Positions 17,603-26,139 of a stretch of 64,000 nucleotides of DNA are shown one piece after another; position 1 is the first letter of the stretch; every line of letters begins with the position of its first letter. Below the pieces are notes generated by a model. The model made no database searches. It was not told the origin of the DNA and saw only the letters and a program-made list of their open reading frames with translations. This DNA comes from Taklimakanibacter deserti. Lineage in GTDB: Bacteria > Pseudomonadota > Alphaproteobacteria > Rhizobiales > Aestuariivirgaceae. The translations under genes and the position numbers were made by a program. The stretch spans positions 1 to 64,000 of the forward strand of contig QORU01000015.1 of NCBI GenBank assembly GCA_003574785.1, given 5' to 3'.

Positions 17603-17679
17603 GGGGGATCCTTTCGCCGGGGAAGCCTCACTAGAAAGCAGCGGAAACGGCGAAACAAGGGCGAAGGCGATTACATTGT

Positions 17680-17691
17680 CTTAAGCTTAAG
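17680..17691. repeat. 12-bp palindrome CTTAAGCTTAAG upstream of bacA
   Basis: A perfect AT-rich palindrome in the 91-base gap between the ABC ATPase stop and the bacA start. It could be an operator for bacA; no supporting copy was found nearby. Confidence 0.3.
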
Positions 17692-17693
17692 GC

Positions 17694-18749
17694 CTATTTC
17701 CCTCTGATCCGCGCGCCGGATGCCGTCTCGAACAGGAATACGGCCGGATCGGCGAAATCGATGCCGATCGGCTCATCCATCTGATATTGCGCCGACTTGT
17801 CGGCCTTGACCGTGATCGTCCGCTCGCCGATCTGGGCCGAGATCAGCGTATGGTCGCCGATGAGCTCGAGCGCATAGACGCGCGCCTTGATCTTGCCTTT
17901 GTCGGGCGCCGTCACCCGGCAGTCCTCAGGGCGCAGGCCCGCGGTGACCTTCTGCTGCGATTGCGCGATGCCGGTCGCGAATCTTCCTTCCGGCCAGGTG
18001 AATTGCCCATTGGCGAGCTCGCCCTCGAGGAAATTCATCGGCGGCGAGCCGATGAAGCCCGCGACGAAGAGATTGGCGGGATCGTCATAGATGCGCCGGG
18101 GCTCGGCGATCTGCTGCACCACGCCCTTGTTCATGATGGCGACGCGATGGGCGAGCGTCATCGCCTCCACCTGGTCATGGGTCACATAGATGGTGGTGAC
18201 GCCGAGCTCGGCCTGGAGGCGCTTCAGCTCGGAGCGCATGGCGCCGCGCAATTTGGCGTCGAGATTGGAGAGCGGCTCGTCCATGAGAAAGACCGACGGC
18301 CGTCTGACCATGGCGCGGGCGAGCGCCACGCGCTGGCGCTGGCCGCCCGAGAGCTGGCGCGGATAGCGTCCGAGGAATTCCTCAAGGTGCACTTTCGTGG
18401 CGGCACTCGTGATCGCGGCATCGCGCGCCCTGGGCGCCACTTTGCGCATCTTGAGCGGATAGCCGATATTCTCCGCCACCGTCATATGCGGATAGAGCGC
18501 ATAGGACTGGAACACCATGGCGACGTCGCGGTATTTGGGCAGCACCTGGGTGACGTCGCGCTCGCCGATGAGGATGCGTCCCGATGTCACCGATTCGAGT
18601 CCCGCCACCATGCGCAAGGCCGTCGTCTTGCCGCAGCCCGAAGGCCCGAGCAGCACCAGGAACTCGCCGTCGGCAATGGTAAGGTCGAGGCCCTTCACCA
18701 CCTCGACCGGTCCGAAAGACTTATATATCTGTGCAAGCGTGACCTTCAT
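17694..18749 (-). CDS. ugpC: Carbohydrate ABC transporter ATPase (MalK/UgpC type)
   Basis: A 351-residue ATP-binding subunit. Seen: Walker A GPSGCGKTT (K41), signature [14 protein letters not shown], Walker B VFLMDEPLSNLDAKLR, H-loop THDQVEAM, then the C-terminal TOBE/MalK regulatory domain (GLRPEDCR). It energises the importer made by the two upstream permeases. The start at 18749 begins the family sequence MKVTLAQIYKSFG; the upstream extension in frame runs through a repeat and is rejected. It is separated from the permease gene by 190 bases of hairpin repeats, which may lower its expression relative to the rest of the operon. Confidence 0.92.
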   Translation of the reverse strand: MKVTLAQIYKSFGPVEVVKGLDLTIADGEFLVLLGPSGCGKTTALRMVAGLESVTSGRILIGERDVTQVLPKYRDVAMVFQSYALYPHMTVAENIGYPLKMRKVAPRARDAAITSAATKVHLEEFLGRYPRQLSGGQRQRVALARAMVRRPSVFLMDEPLSNLDAKLRGAMRSELKRLQAELGVTTIYVTHDQVEAMTLAHRVAIMNKGVVQQIAEPRRIYDDPANLFVAGFIGSPPMNFLEGELANGQFTWPEGRFATGIAQSQQKVTAGLRPEDCRVTAPDKGKIKARVYALELIGDHTLISAQIGERTITVKADKSAQYQMDEPIGIDFADPAVFLFETASGARIRGK

Positions 18750-18770
18750 GCGAACGGCTTTCGTAGAACA

Positions 18771-18911
18771 CCCTCGCCCCCAACGGGGGAGAGGGAGGGG
18801 CCCATTGCGCAGCAATGGGAGGGTGAGGGGGAACGGGCCGCAATTATCCGGATTGTGTCGTGCCGCCGGTTCCCCGTCACCCTAGCCCTCTCCCCCGTGG
18901 GGGGAGAGGGG
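18771..18911. repeat. Two GC-rich palindromic repeat units within the ABC operon
   Basis: 18771-18831 is an inverted copy of the unit at 8076-8140 (GGGGGAGAGGGAGGGG, CCCATTGCGCAGCAATGGG). 18886-18911 is a further CCCTCTCCCCC/GGGGGAGAGGG hairpin. They occupy the gap between permease and ATPase genes. Confidence 0.65.
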
Positions 18912-18939
18912 ATTGAGAAGAGAGCCATAAACATCCCGC

Positions 18940-19989
18940 TCACCCTTTCACCGCGCCGACCAGGAGCCCGCGCGCAATGTGTTTCTGCAGCACGCTCGCG
19001 ATCGCGATGACGGGCGCGATCATGACCACGATCAGCACCGACATGTTCCACCATTGCGGACCCCGCGTCGTGTTCTGCGCCGAGACCAGGACCGGCATGG
19101 TCTGCGCCTTGGCGTTGGAAAGGAAGAGAGCGAGCAGATATTCGTTCCAGGCGAGGATCAGCACCAGGAGGAAGGTGGCGACGAGGCCCGAGCGCACCAA
19201 AGGCAGCGCGATGGTGGCGAAGACCCGCAGCTTCGAGGCGCCGTCGATCTCCGCACTCTCCTCGAGATCGCGCGGGATGGCGGCGAAGAAATCACGCGTC
19301 AGCCACACGACGATCGGAAGGTTGACCGCGGTATAGGTGGCGATCAGCGCTGCTTGCGTGTCGAGGAGGCGGAGCTGCTGGAACATCACATAGATCGGCA
19401 GCACCGCGACGATCGGCGGCATGATGCGGTTGGAGATGATCCAGAATTCGACGTCATTGTTGCCGACGGCGGCTTGCGTGCGGTTGACCAAAGTGACGAG
19501 GGCGATGACGAAGAGGGCGAGCGCCACCATCGCGGCGCTCGGCCATTGGACGCCCAAGCCCGCCACCGCGACGATGACGGCGATGAGGAGCAGGATGAAG
19601 AGGGCGACGCCCAGAAGTTTTACCTGGAAGCGGATGCGCACCAGCGCGTAAGCCGCGAGCGCGCCGATCAGAACGCTGAGGATGGTGCTCATGAGCGCCA
19701 CGACGACCGAATTGAGATAGGGACCGAGCGTATAGTTCTGCAGCAGCATGAAGTCCCAGGCGGCGAGCGAGGGCTGGAAATCGATGAAGGGAATATAGAA
19801 CGGCCCGTTGTCGACCTCGCCTACGCCCTTGAAGGAGGTGATCAGCACCCAATAGAGCGGCACCAGCACGACGAGCGCCCAGAGAAAGAGCAGCGCATAG
19901 GTGATGACGAAGGCGACAGGCGACTGCTTGTCGATTGCAGCGGGCTCGAACAGGCGCTGGGCGAGGCTCCTTTCGGGTGCAGCGCTCAT
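18940..19989 (-). CDS. Carbohydrate ABC permease (MalG-like), enlarged
   Basis: A 349-residue inner-membrane permease, roughly 65 residues longer than the ~280 usual for MalG-type proteins. The EAA loop that docks the ATPase is clear (EESAEIDGASKLRVFATIALP). The extra length lies around residues 125-190 and contains two hydrophobic stretches (LLGVALFILLLIAVIVAVAG and AAMVALALFVIALVTLV) between the usual AAYAL and NRIMPP segments. The start overlaps the upstream permease stop by four bases (ATGA), indicating coupled translation. Confidence 0.88.
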   Translation of the reverse strand: MSAAPERSLAQRLFEPAAIDKQSPVAFVITYALLFLWALVVLVPLYWVLITSFKGVGEVDNGPFYIPFIDFQPSLAAWDFMLLQNYTLGPYLNSVVVALMSTILSVLIGALAAYALVRIRFQVKLLGVALFILLLIAVIVAVAGLGVQWPSAAMVALALFVIALVTLVNRTQAAVGNNDVEFWIISNRIMPPIVAVLPIYVMFQQLRLLDTQAALIATYTAVNLPIVVWLTRDFFAAIPRDLEESAEIDGASKLRVFATIALPLVRSGLVATFLLVLILAWNEYLLALFLSNAKAQTMPVLVSAQNTTRGPQWWNMSVLIVVMIAPVIAIASVLQKHIARGLLVGAVKG

Positions 19990-21116
19990 GCTTCATGCCT
20001 CCGCGCCGGGCGCACGACGAAATTGAAGAAGGACACGCAGAAGACGGTCGAGATGAAGAGCAGCATATAGCCGACGGCGGCCGAGCCGCCGAGATCCTGG
20101 GTGCGCCAGGCGATGAAGGAATGGAGCGTCAGGGATTCGGTGGCAAGCCCCGGGCCGCCGCCGGTCAAGACATTCGGCAAATCGATGATCTTGAAGGCTT
20201 CGATGAGGCGGATGAGCACGACGGTCGCGGCGATGGGCGCGATGGCGGGCCAGGTGATGTCGCGAAAGATCTGGAAGCCGTTGGCGCCGTCGAGCTTCGC
20301 CGCCTCGACCTGGTCGCGCGGCTGGTTCTCGACCGCGGCCAGGAGCACGATGAACATGAAGGGCGTCCATTGCCAGGTGTCGCCGACCAGCACCATGAGT
20401 CGCGCCGACCAGGCTTCCGTCGCCCATGACCATTCGGTGATGCCGAAGGCCTGGGTTAAGGGCGCGAAAGGCCCTTTCTGCATGTCGGCCAGCATGCGGA
20501 AGGTGTAGGCGATGCCGACCGGCGTCACCATCAGCGGGATGAAGAACAGGACGCGGAAGAAATTGCGCCCGCGGATCGGCTGGCCGCAGAGGAGGGCGAG
20601 ACCGAGGCCCAGCGCGAATTGGATGGCGACGCCGACGACGACATAGAGCAGCGTGTTGACGACCGTCCCTGGCACGCCGCCTTGCGCCGTGGTGAGGATC
20701 ACGACGAGGGCGAGACCCATGGCGGTCGCAGCCGCGATCAGCCGGCCGAGCGTGCCGCCGATCGTCGGCTGGCCCGACGTGAAATAGCGATAGAGCAGAT
20801 AGAGCAGGAGGCCCGCGATGAGAAGGACGAGCAGCCACTGGAAGACACTCAACCGTCCGAAAGCACCGAGCAGATGATATTGCTGCGAGCCGAAGAGGAG
20901 TTTTCTGAAATTGGCCAGCCCGATGAAGCGCAAGGTGAAGCCGCCGGGTGCCAGAGCGAAGCGCGACAGCGCGAGGTAGGCGGAGATGATGAGCGGGAAG
21001 AGCGCGAAAGCGAGGATGACGATTACCGCCGGCAGCACCATCACCGGTCCGCAATTGCGGTCGAGCCATTCCGCGAAGCCGCGGGGGGAGGTGGCGTGAT
21101 CAGCGGTCGCGGTCAA
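19986..21116 (-). CDS. Carbohydrate ABC permease (MalF/UgpA-like), enlarged
   Basis: A 376-residue inner-membrane permease, longer than the ~290-310 typical of UgpA-like proteins. TM1 is at residues ~25-50. An insertion of about 80 residues with two hydrophobic segments (WLLVLLIAGLLLYLLY and LIAAATAMGLALVVIL) sits between NFRKLLF and the conserved NTLLYVVVG. The EAA loop (DQVEAAKLDGANGFQIFRDI) is intact. It partners the MalG-like subunit, which has a comparable insertion. Confidence 0.88.
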   Translation of the reverse strand: MTATADHATSPRGFAEWLDRNCGPVMVLPAVIVILAFALFPLIISAYLALSRFALAPGGFTLRFIGLANFRKLLFGSQQYHLLGAFGRLSVFQWLLVLLIAGLLLYLLYRYFTSGQPTIGGTLGRLIAAATAMGLALVVILTTAQGGVPGTVVNTLLYVVVGVAIQFALGLGLALLCGQPIRGRNFFRVLFFIPLMVTPVGIAYTFRMLADMQKGPFAPLTQAFGITEWSWATEAWSARLMVLVGDTWQWTPFMFIVLLAAVENQPRDQVEAAKLDGANGFQIFRDITWPAIAPIAATVVLIRLIEAFKIIDLPNVLTGGGPGLATESLTLHSFIAWRTQDLGGSAAVGYMLLFISTVFCVSFFNFVVRPARRHEA

Positions 21117-21149
21117 AAGCCCTTCTCAATTCTTTCTCCGTCCTCCCGT

Positions 21150-21247
21150 CGTCCCGGCGAAAGCCGGGATCCATTGAATTCTTTCAAGGGGCGCAATGCC
21201 GCCCGCTTGCTCTTATTCAGGGGGCCCCGGCTTTCGCCGGGTTGACG
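21150..21247. repeat. ~98-bp MITE-like repeat, copy 1
   Basis: Terminal inverted repeats CCCGGCGAAAGCCGGGATCC and its complement CCCCGGCTTTCGCCGGG enclose a centre containing AATTCTTTC and CTTATTCA. The same layout occurs at 62537-62635. No coding potential. Confidence 0.6.
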
Positions 21248-21281
21248 TTCTTTCGCCGGAATGACGGCATGGCGATGATAA

Positions 21282-21313
21282 TCCGGCGCGGCTCTCGAAG
21301 CAGCCGCGCCGGA
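21282..21313 (-). terminator. Hairpin after substrate-binding protein gene
   Basis: TCCGGCGCGGCT (21282-21293) pairs perfectly with AGCCGCGCCGGA (21302-21313). On the minus strand it follows the binding-protein stop codon. Such intercistronic hairpins commonly allow more binding protein than permease to be made. Confidence 0.55.
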
Positions 21314-21324
21314 TCAGGCGTCCC

Positions 21325-22794
21325 CTACTTCGCGCCAATCGTCGCCTTGTAGAATTCGAGCTGCTGGTCCTTGCCGATCTCGTCATTGAGCTCGTTCCAG
21401 CCGTCGACGACCGCTTTCACCGTCGCCTCCTTGTCGATCTCGCCCGCGAGGAAGCGCGACACCGCCTCGTCGAGCACCACTTGCTGGTATTTCTGGTTCT
21501 GCGGGATGCGCAGATCGAGGATCATGTTCGGGCTGCTCATGCTCTGATTGATGGCGCCGAGATAGACCTTGGCCTCGTCCTCGCTCATGCCGGCATTCTT
21601 CCACAGGTCGCTATAGGAGAGCTGCGAAGTGCGATAGGGGTTGAAGCCGGTGCCGCCGATGGTCACGTCGGAGTTCGACTGCGCCGGCTGCGTCATAAAG
21701 GAGAAATAGGCATAGGCCGCGTCCTTGACCTTGTCGCTCGCCTTGGCGTTGATGCCGCCGCCCCAGCCGCCGAAGGCCGCGAAGGGCGCATGATTGACGC
21801 CGTCGATGGCATGCGGGCAGGTCTCGGCCGAGCAGGCCTCGAGCTTGCCTGAATCCCAGTTGAGCACTTCCTTGGCGCCCGGCATGATCGCCGCACCCCA
21901 TTTGCCCATGACCTTGGACTGCTTGGGATCGATCGAGATGGTGCCGACATCGCCCCAGTCGAGATTGAGGGCGCAGCGTCCCGAAGCGAAGAGCGGACGG
22001 GTATCCGAGACGTCGAGATTGAGCTCGTCCGGCGGCCCGTATTGGGTCGAGTCCTTGAGGAAGTCGAGCGCCTTGCGGAAGGCCTCGTTGTCGACGAGCG
22101 GCGTCATGTCCTTGGTGTTGAAGAAGGTGCCCTGGCTCGTGCCCTTGGACTGGGTCATCGAGCCGACCACGTCCGAGACGAACCAGTAGCTCTGGGCATT
22201 GCGCTTCTTGGCGATGCAGGAGCCGAAATCGGGCGTGCCGTCGCCATTCATGTCCTTGCCATGGGTGGCCTTGGCGACCGCGAGATACTCGTCCCAGGTC
22301 GTCGGCACTTTCTGGCCGGCTTCTTCCAGGACGTCCTTCCGGTAATACATCATGTGGAAGTCCCCATCGAGGGTAATCATATAGGTCTTGCCGTTGTACT
22401 TCTCGGAGAAGTCGCGGAAGAACGCACCCACGTCATCCTGCTTGATGTCCTTGTCGGCATCGACGCGTGGGGTGAGGTCCTCGAGAAAACCACCGGCGAT
22501 ATAGTCGACCATCCATTGCGGCGCGAAGACCGCGGCGTCGACCGAATTGGTGCCGCTCGACCAGTCGGTGAGGATCTTCTGATAGAGATCGGAGAAGGGC
22601 ACGGCGACGACATTGATCTTGGCGCCGGTCAGCTTCTCGAAGTCGGGGGCGCGCCGCTGCAGCGGCTCCTGGATGGCGCCGGTCTGGGTGATGACATTGA
22701 CCGTCACCCCTTCAAAGGGCTTGTCCTGCGCCACGGCCGGCGTCGCAAAAGCACACAAGGCCGAAACGCCGGCCAGCAACCAACCAAGTCTCAT
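21325..22794 (-). CDS. Carbohydrate ABC transporter substrate-binding protein
   Basis: A 489-residue periplasmic protein of the family 1 extracellular solute-binding type. Residues 1-21 are a Sec signal peptide (MRLGWLLAGVSALCAFATPAVA). The mature part shows the usual GVTVNVITQTGAIQEP start, WDEYLAVAKA and a tryptophan-rich hinge region. Ligand is probably a sugar, polyol or glycoside; longer than average for MalE-type proteins. GGGAGG 7 bases before the ATG at 22794 fixes the start. First gene of the operon with two permeases and UgpC-type ATPase. Confidence 0.88.
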   Translation of the reverse strand: MRLGWLLAGVSALCAFATPAVAQDKPFEGVTVNVITQTGAIQEPLQRRAPDFEKLTGAKINVVAVPFSDLYQKILTDWSSGTNSVDAAVFAPQWMVDYIAGGFLEDLTPRVDADKDIKQDDVGAFFRDFSEKYNGKTYMITLDGDFHMMYYRKDVLEEAGQKVPTTWDEYLAVAKATHGKDMNGDGTPDFGSCIAKKRNAQSYWFVSDVVGSMTQSKGTSQGTFFNTKDMTPLVDNEAFRKALDFLKDSTQYGPPDELNLDVSDTRPLFASGRCALNLDWGDVGTISIDPKQSKVMGKWGAAIMPGAKEVLNWDSGKLEACSAETCPHAIDGVNHAPFAAFGGWGGGINAKASDKVKDAAYAYFSFMTQPAQSNSDVTIGGTGFNPYRTSQLSYSDLWKNAGMSEDEAKVYLGAINQSMSSPNMILDLRIPQNQKYQQVVLDEAVSRFLAGEIDKEATVKAVVDGWNELNDEIGKDQQLEFYKATIGAK

Positions 22795-22831
22795 GTGATG
22801 TCCTCCCATATGGCCTGAATTTATCCAGTGT

Positions 22832-22842
22832 TTGTCATACAA
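22832..22842. promoter_or_regulatory. TTGTcatACAA palindrome upstream of sugar ABC operon
   Basis: An inverted repeat with 4-base arms and a 3-base centre, 38 bases upstream of the binding-protein start. Similar motifs serve as operators for GntR/FCD regulators. No GntR gene is adjacent, so assignment is tentative. Confidence 0.35.
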
Positions 22843-22919
22843 TACCGGCATCCACGGGTGAGTCCAGACGGTAAAAGTGGGCGGTGTCCCTGCCTCATGT
22901 TTGTGCAGATGCGAGTCAG

Positions 22920-22948
22920 CCCTCTCCCCCGCTTTTGCGGGGCGAGGG
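22920..22948 (-). terminator. GC-rich hairpin after AraC gene
   Basis: CCCTCTCCCCCGC and GCGGGGCGAGGG pair around TTTT, just beyond the stop codon of the minus-strand AraC gene. It belongs to the recurrent hairpin family of this genome. Confidence 0.5.
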
Positions 22949-22959
22949 TAAGGAAGTGC

Positions 22960-23913
22960 TCACCCGTTCGCGCGCAGATTGCTGGGGGCGGTGCCGATCA
23001 CGCGCTTGAAGGCGCGGCTGAAGGACGCTTCCGATTCATAGCCGAGCTTGCGGGCGACGACCGAGATGCGCATGCGGTCGCGCATCAGCCATTGCCGCGC
23101 CTGGTGCATGCGGACCTGCGCCACATAGCGCGCCGGCGTCTCGCCGACGATCTCGGTGAAGCGTTCGGCGAAGCCCGAGCGCGAGGCGCCCATCAGCCTG
23201 GCCAGCGCCTCGACCGACCAGTCGCGGCTCGGATCGAGATGGATCTGGGCGAGGACGCGCCCGACCTCGGGATTGCGCGCCGCGGCGATCCAGCCCGTGG
23301 CATCGCCGCAGGCCCGCTCGACCCAGGCCCTGATGATGCCGGCGGCCAGCACATCGGCGAGCCGTGCCAGGATGCCGCTCGAGCCGATGCGGTTCATCGT
23401 CACCTCGCAGGCCATCGCCTCGAGGAGATGAGGAATGGCGGGCTCGCTCAAGGCGAGTTCGCAGGACCGCATGAGCTCGGGCATGGCCTTGAGCAGGGGA
23501 TGCGCGCGGTCGACATTGAAAGTGAGGCTGCCGCAGAAAAGGAGCGTGCTCTCGCCCTCGCCGCCGCCCTTCACATCGAAGATGTTACCGGAGACCGGTG
23601 CGATCTCGTAATGGGCGAGCGGCATCGGCTCGACGCCGGGGGCGCTGGCGAGCTGATGCTCGGCGCCGCGCGGCAAGAGGGCCGCATCGCCCGGTTTGAT
23701 CGCGATCCACTCCTTGTCGGGTGTGAGAAGCCAGCAGCCGTTGCGGCCGATGAAATGGAAGCGCGCCGCTTCCTGCGCCGGCATCAGGATGGCCCAGGGC
23801 GCCTTGAGCTCGCAGCGGCCGTAATCGACGCCGTCGAGCCGCAAGCCGCGCAGCATGTCGCTCAAAGGATCGCTCGCGCTGCGCAGAATTCGTTTGGACG
23901 ATCGGTCAAGCAT
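22960..23913 (-). CDS. AraC-family regulator with cupin domain (AraC_binding type)
   Basis: A 317-residue transcription factor. The N-terminal ~190 residues resemble the cupin-like domain of the family (SDMLRGLRLDGVDYGRCELK, WIAIKPGDAALLPRG). The C-terminus has two helix-turn-helix units (VEALARLMGASRSGFAERFT; VARKLGYESEASFSRAFKR). I start at 23913, where the family-like MLDRSSKR region begins; a clear ribosome site is not visible, and a longer form is possible. It is divergent from the MFS exporter with a 73-base gap and probably controls it. Confidence 0.82.
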   Translation of the reverse strand: MLDRSSKRILRSASDPLSDMLRGLRLDGVDYGRCELKAPWAILMPAQEAARFHFIGRNGCWLLTPDKEWIAIKPGDAALLPRGAEHQLASAPGVEPMPLAHYEIAPVSGNIFDVKGGGEGESTLLFCGSLTFNVDRAHPLLKAMPELMRSCELALSEPAIPHLLEAMACEVTMNRIGSSGILARLADVLAAGIIRAWVERACGDATGWIAAARNPEVGRVLAQIHLDPSRDWSVEALARLMGASRSGFAERFTEIVGETPARYVAQVRMHQARQWLMRDRMRISVVARKLGYESEASFSRAFKRVIGTAPSNLRANG

Positions 23914-23986
23914 TATGGCGTTTCTATCATAGAAGCCCCAAGGGGGCACAACTATCTCCAGCATCTCTGCATGTTGGAGATTGCAT

Positions 23987-25207
23987 ATGTCCGATTCCGC
24001 TTCTTGTGCCGCGACCATGGAACAGGTCGCTACGTCAGCGTCCGACGAATTCTCGCCGGTGTGGCCCGCCGTCGTCTCCTTGTCGCTCGGCGTCTTCGGC
24101 CTGGTCACCGCCGAGTTCCTGCCGGCGAGCCTGCTCACGCCCATGGCGAAGGATCTCGCCATCAGCGACGGCTCTGCCGGCCAGGCGGTGACGGCAACGG
24201 CGATCGTGGGCGCGATCGCGGCACCCTTGATGGCGATCCTCACCCGCGGCATCGACCGCCGAACCGTGCTGTGGGCCTTCTCCGTCCTCCTCATCGTCTC
24301 CAATATCATCGCCGCGACGGCGAGCGGCCTCGCCATGCTGCTCATCGCCCGCATCATGCTGGGCGTGGCGCTGGGCGGCTTCTGGTCGATGTCGGCGGCG
24401 ATGGTGATGCGCCTCGTGCCGATGCGCCTGGTGCCGCGCGGCATGTCCCTCATGATGACCGGCGTTTCGGTCGCCACCGTCACCGCGGCACCGGTCGGCG
24501 CCTATATCGGCGAGCTCTGGGGATGGCGCACGGCTTTCTTCACCGCTGCCGGCGTCGGGCTTCTCGCGCTACTGGTGCAGATGCTCACTTTGCCGAAGCT
24601 GCCGGCTCTCGGCGCCGCCAATCTGCGCACGCTCTTCGATCTCTTGAAACGGCCGAGCCTCAGCGTTGCGGTGCTGACCGTGCTGCTCGCCATCTCCGGC
24701 CATTTCGCCGGCTTCACCTATGTGCGTCCGTTCCTCGAGCAGGTGCCGCATCTGTCGATCGAGGCGATCGCGCTGACGCTGCTCGCTTATGGCATTGGCG
24801 GCTTCTTCGGCAATTTCGCCGGCGCTTTCCTGGTCGAGAGGAGCCTCAAGGCCAATATGGTGCTGGGCATTCTTTTCATCAGCCTCATGGCCCTTGTCCT
24901 CATCCTCTTCGGATCGGCGCAAGGGATTGCCGCGGCCGCGGTGGCCTTCTGGGGCTTTGCTTTCGGTCTGCTGCCCGTCGGATTCCAGAGCTGGATCATA
25001 CGCGCGGCACCCGATGAAGCGGAAAGTGCGGGCGGTCTCCTGGTCGCGACCTTCCAGGTCGCCATCGCCTCGGGTGCCATATTGGGCGGCGTGCTCGTCG
25101 ATAACGCCGGTGCCACCGGTGCGGTCGGCTTTTCCGCCATCGCGACGCTTCTCGGCGCCGCTTTGGTCTTTGCCGCAACGGGCAAGGCGGCCGCGCCCGA
25201 GAGGTGA
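23987..25207 (+). CDS. MFS drug/metabolite exporter (DHA1, AraJ/PbuE-like)
   Basis: A 406-residue inner-membrane antiporter with twelve predicted helices. It has the DHA1 features: VTAEFLPASLLTPMAKDLAI in TM1 and the following loop, the A-motif-like region TRGIDRRTVL, and motif-C-like APVGAYIGELWGWRTAFF in TM5. Members export purines, arabinose or drugs. GGAG 7 bases upstream selects the ATG at 23987. It is paired divergently with an AraC regulator, an arrangement typical of inducible efflux. Substrate unknown. Confidence 0.87.
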   Translation: MSDSASCAATMEQVATSASDEFSPVWPAVVSLSLGVFGLVTAEFLPASLLTPMAKDLAISDGSAGQAVTATAIVGAIAAPLMAILTRGIDRRTVLWAFSVLLIVSNIIAATASGLAMLLIARIMLGVALGGFWSMSAAMVMRLVPMRLVPRGMSLMMTGVSVATVTAAPVGAYIGELWGWRTAFFTAAGVGLLALLVQMLTLPKLPALGAANLRTLFDLLKRPSLSVAVLTVLLAISGHFAGFTYVRPFLEQVPHLSIEAIALTLLAYGIGGFFGNFAGAFLVERSLKANMVLGILFISLMALVLILFGSAQGIAAAAVAFWGFAFGLLPVGFQSWIIRAAPDEAESAGGLLVATFQVAIASGAILGGVLVDNAGATGAVGFSAIATLLGAALVFAATGKAAAPER

Positions 25208-25258
25208 CGGCCGTCATGCCTCTTGCCAGGCGCGCATGAAAGCCTGCAACATCGGGGG

Positions 25259-26020
25259 ATGATCGACAGGCTATTCTCGCTCGGGGGGAAGCGGGCACTG
25301 GTCACGGGCGCCAGCCGCGGCATCGGCCGCGCTCTGGCCGAAGGCCTGGCGGCCGCCGGCGCCGACATGGCTGTCGCCGCCAGGCGGCTCGAATCCCTCG
25401 ACGGCACCGTCGCCGCCATTCGCGAGCTCGGCCGCAAGGCGATGCCCATTGCCATGGACGTCACCCAGATCGCCAGCATCCGCGCCGGTGTGGCGGAAGC
25501 CGCCGTCACTCTGGGCGGGCTCGACATCCTCATCAACAATGCCGGCATCGAGCAAGTGGCGCCCTCGCTCGATATCGAGGAGTCGCTCTGGAACCGCATC
25601 GTCGACACCAATCTCAAGGGCGCCTTCTTCACCGCGCAATCGGCCGCCCGGCTCATGAAGAAAGGCGGCGTCATCCTCAATATCTGCTCGCTCACCTCCG
25701 AGCGCGGCGTGCCGACGGCCGCCCCCTATGGCTCGTCCAAATCGGGGCTCCTCGGCGCCACGCGGACGCTGGCCGCGGAATGGGCCCAGATCGGCATCAG
25801 GGTCAATGCCCTGGCGCCCGGCTATTTCCGCACCGATTTGACCGAGGTTTTCTATCAGAGCGAGGACTGGCAGGCCTCCATGCTCGGCAAGATCCCCATG
25901 GGCCGCTTCGGCGAGCTTGACGACCTTATCGGCGCCAGCGTGTTCCTGTGCTCCGATGCGTCGCGCTATGTGACGGGCGTGTGCCTGCCGGTCGATGGCG
26001 GCACGCTCGCCGCCCTGTAA
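25259..26020 (+). CDS. Short-chain dehydrogenase/reductase (SDR)
   Basis: A 253-residue classical SDR. Seen: cofactor motif TGASRGIG (residues ~16-23), NNAG (NNAGIEQV), the catalytic serine in ICSLTSERG and Y-x-x-x-K in YGSSK, and the C-terminal RYVTGVCLPVDGG. It resembles gluconate 5-dehydrogenase/FabG-like enzymes; substrate unresolved. The start at 25259 follows a run of G bases but spacing is tight. It lies 51 bases after the MFS gene and may be co-transcribed. A decayed copy of its C-terminal coding sequence is visible at 36579-36626. Confidence 0.88.
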   Translation: MIDRLFSLGGKRALVTGASRGIGRALAEGLAAAGADMAVAARRLESLDGTVAAIRELGRKAMPIAMDVTQIASIRAGVAEAAVTLGGLDILINNAGIEQVAPSLDIEESLWNRIVDTNLKGAFFTAQSAARLMKKGGVILNICSLTSERGVPTAAPYGSSKSGLLGATRTLAAEWAQIGIRVNALAPGYFRTDLTEVFYQSEDWQASMLGKIPMGRFGELDDLIGASVFLCSDASRYVTGVCLPVDGGTLAAL

Positions 26021-26023
26021 ACC

Positions 26024-26038
26024 CGGCCCTCCGGGCCG
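26024..26038 (+). terminator. Short hairpin after SDR gene
   Basis: CGGCCC-TCC-GGGCCG begins 4 bases after the SDR stop. No T-run follows, so termination strength is uncertain. Confidence 0.35.
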
Positions 26039-26139
26039 CCATGCAATGCAATATTGTCAGTCGGGCGAACCCATGTCAGATGTTGTATCCGGCGTGTCGG
26101 ACCTGCGAACAGGCCGTTGCGCCGGATGGGGAACGGGGA

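Noticed and set aside
23981..25017. Alternative frame running from 22828 to 25017 through the MFS gene
   Set aside because: The MFS frame has twelve hydrophobic helices and a good ribosome site; the alternative frame is R/A/H-rich shadow sequence.
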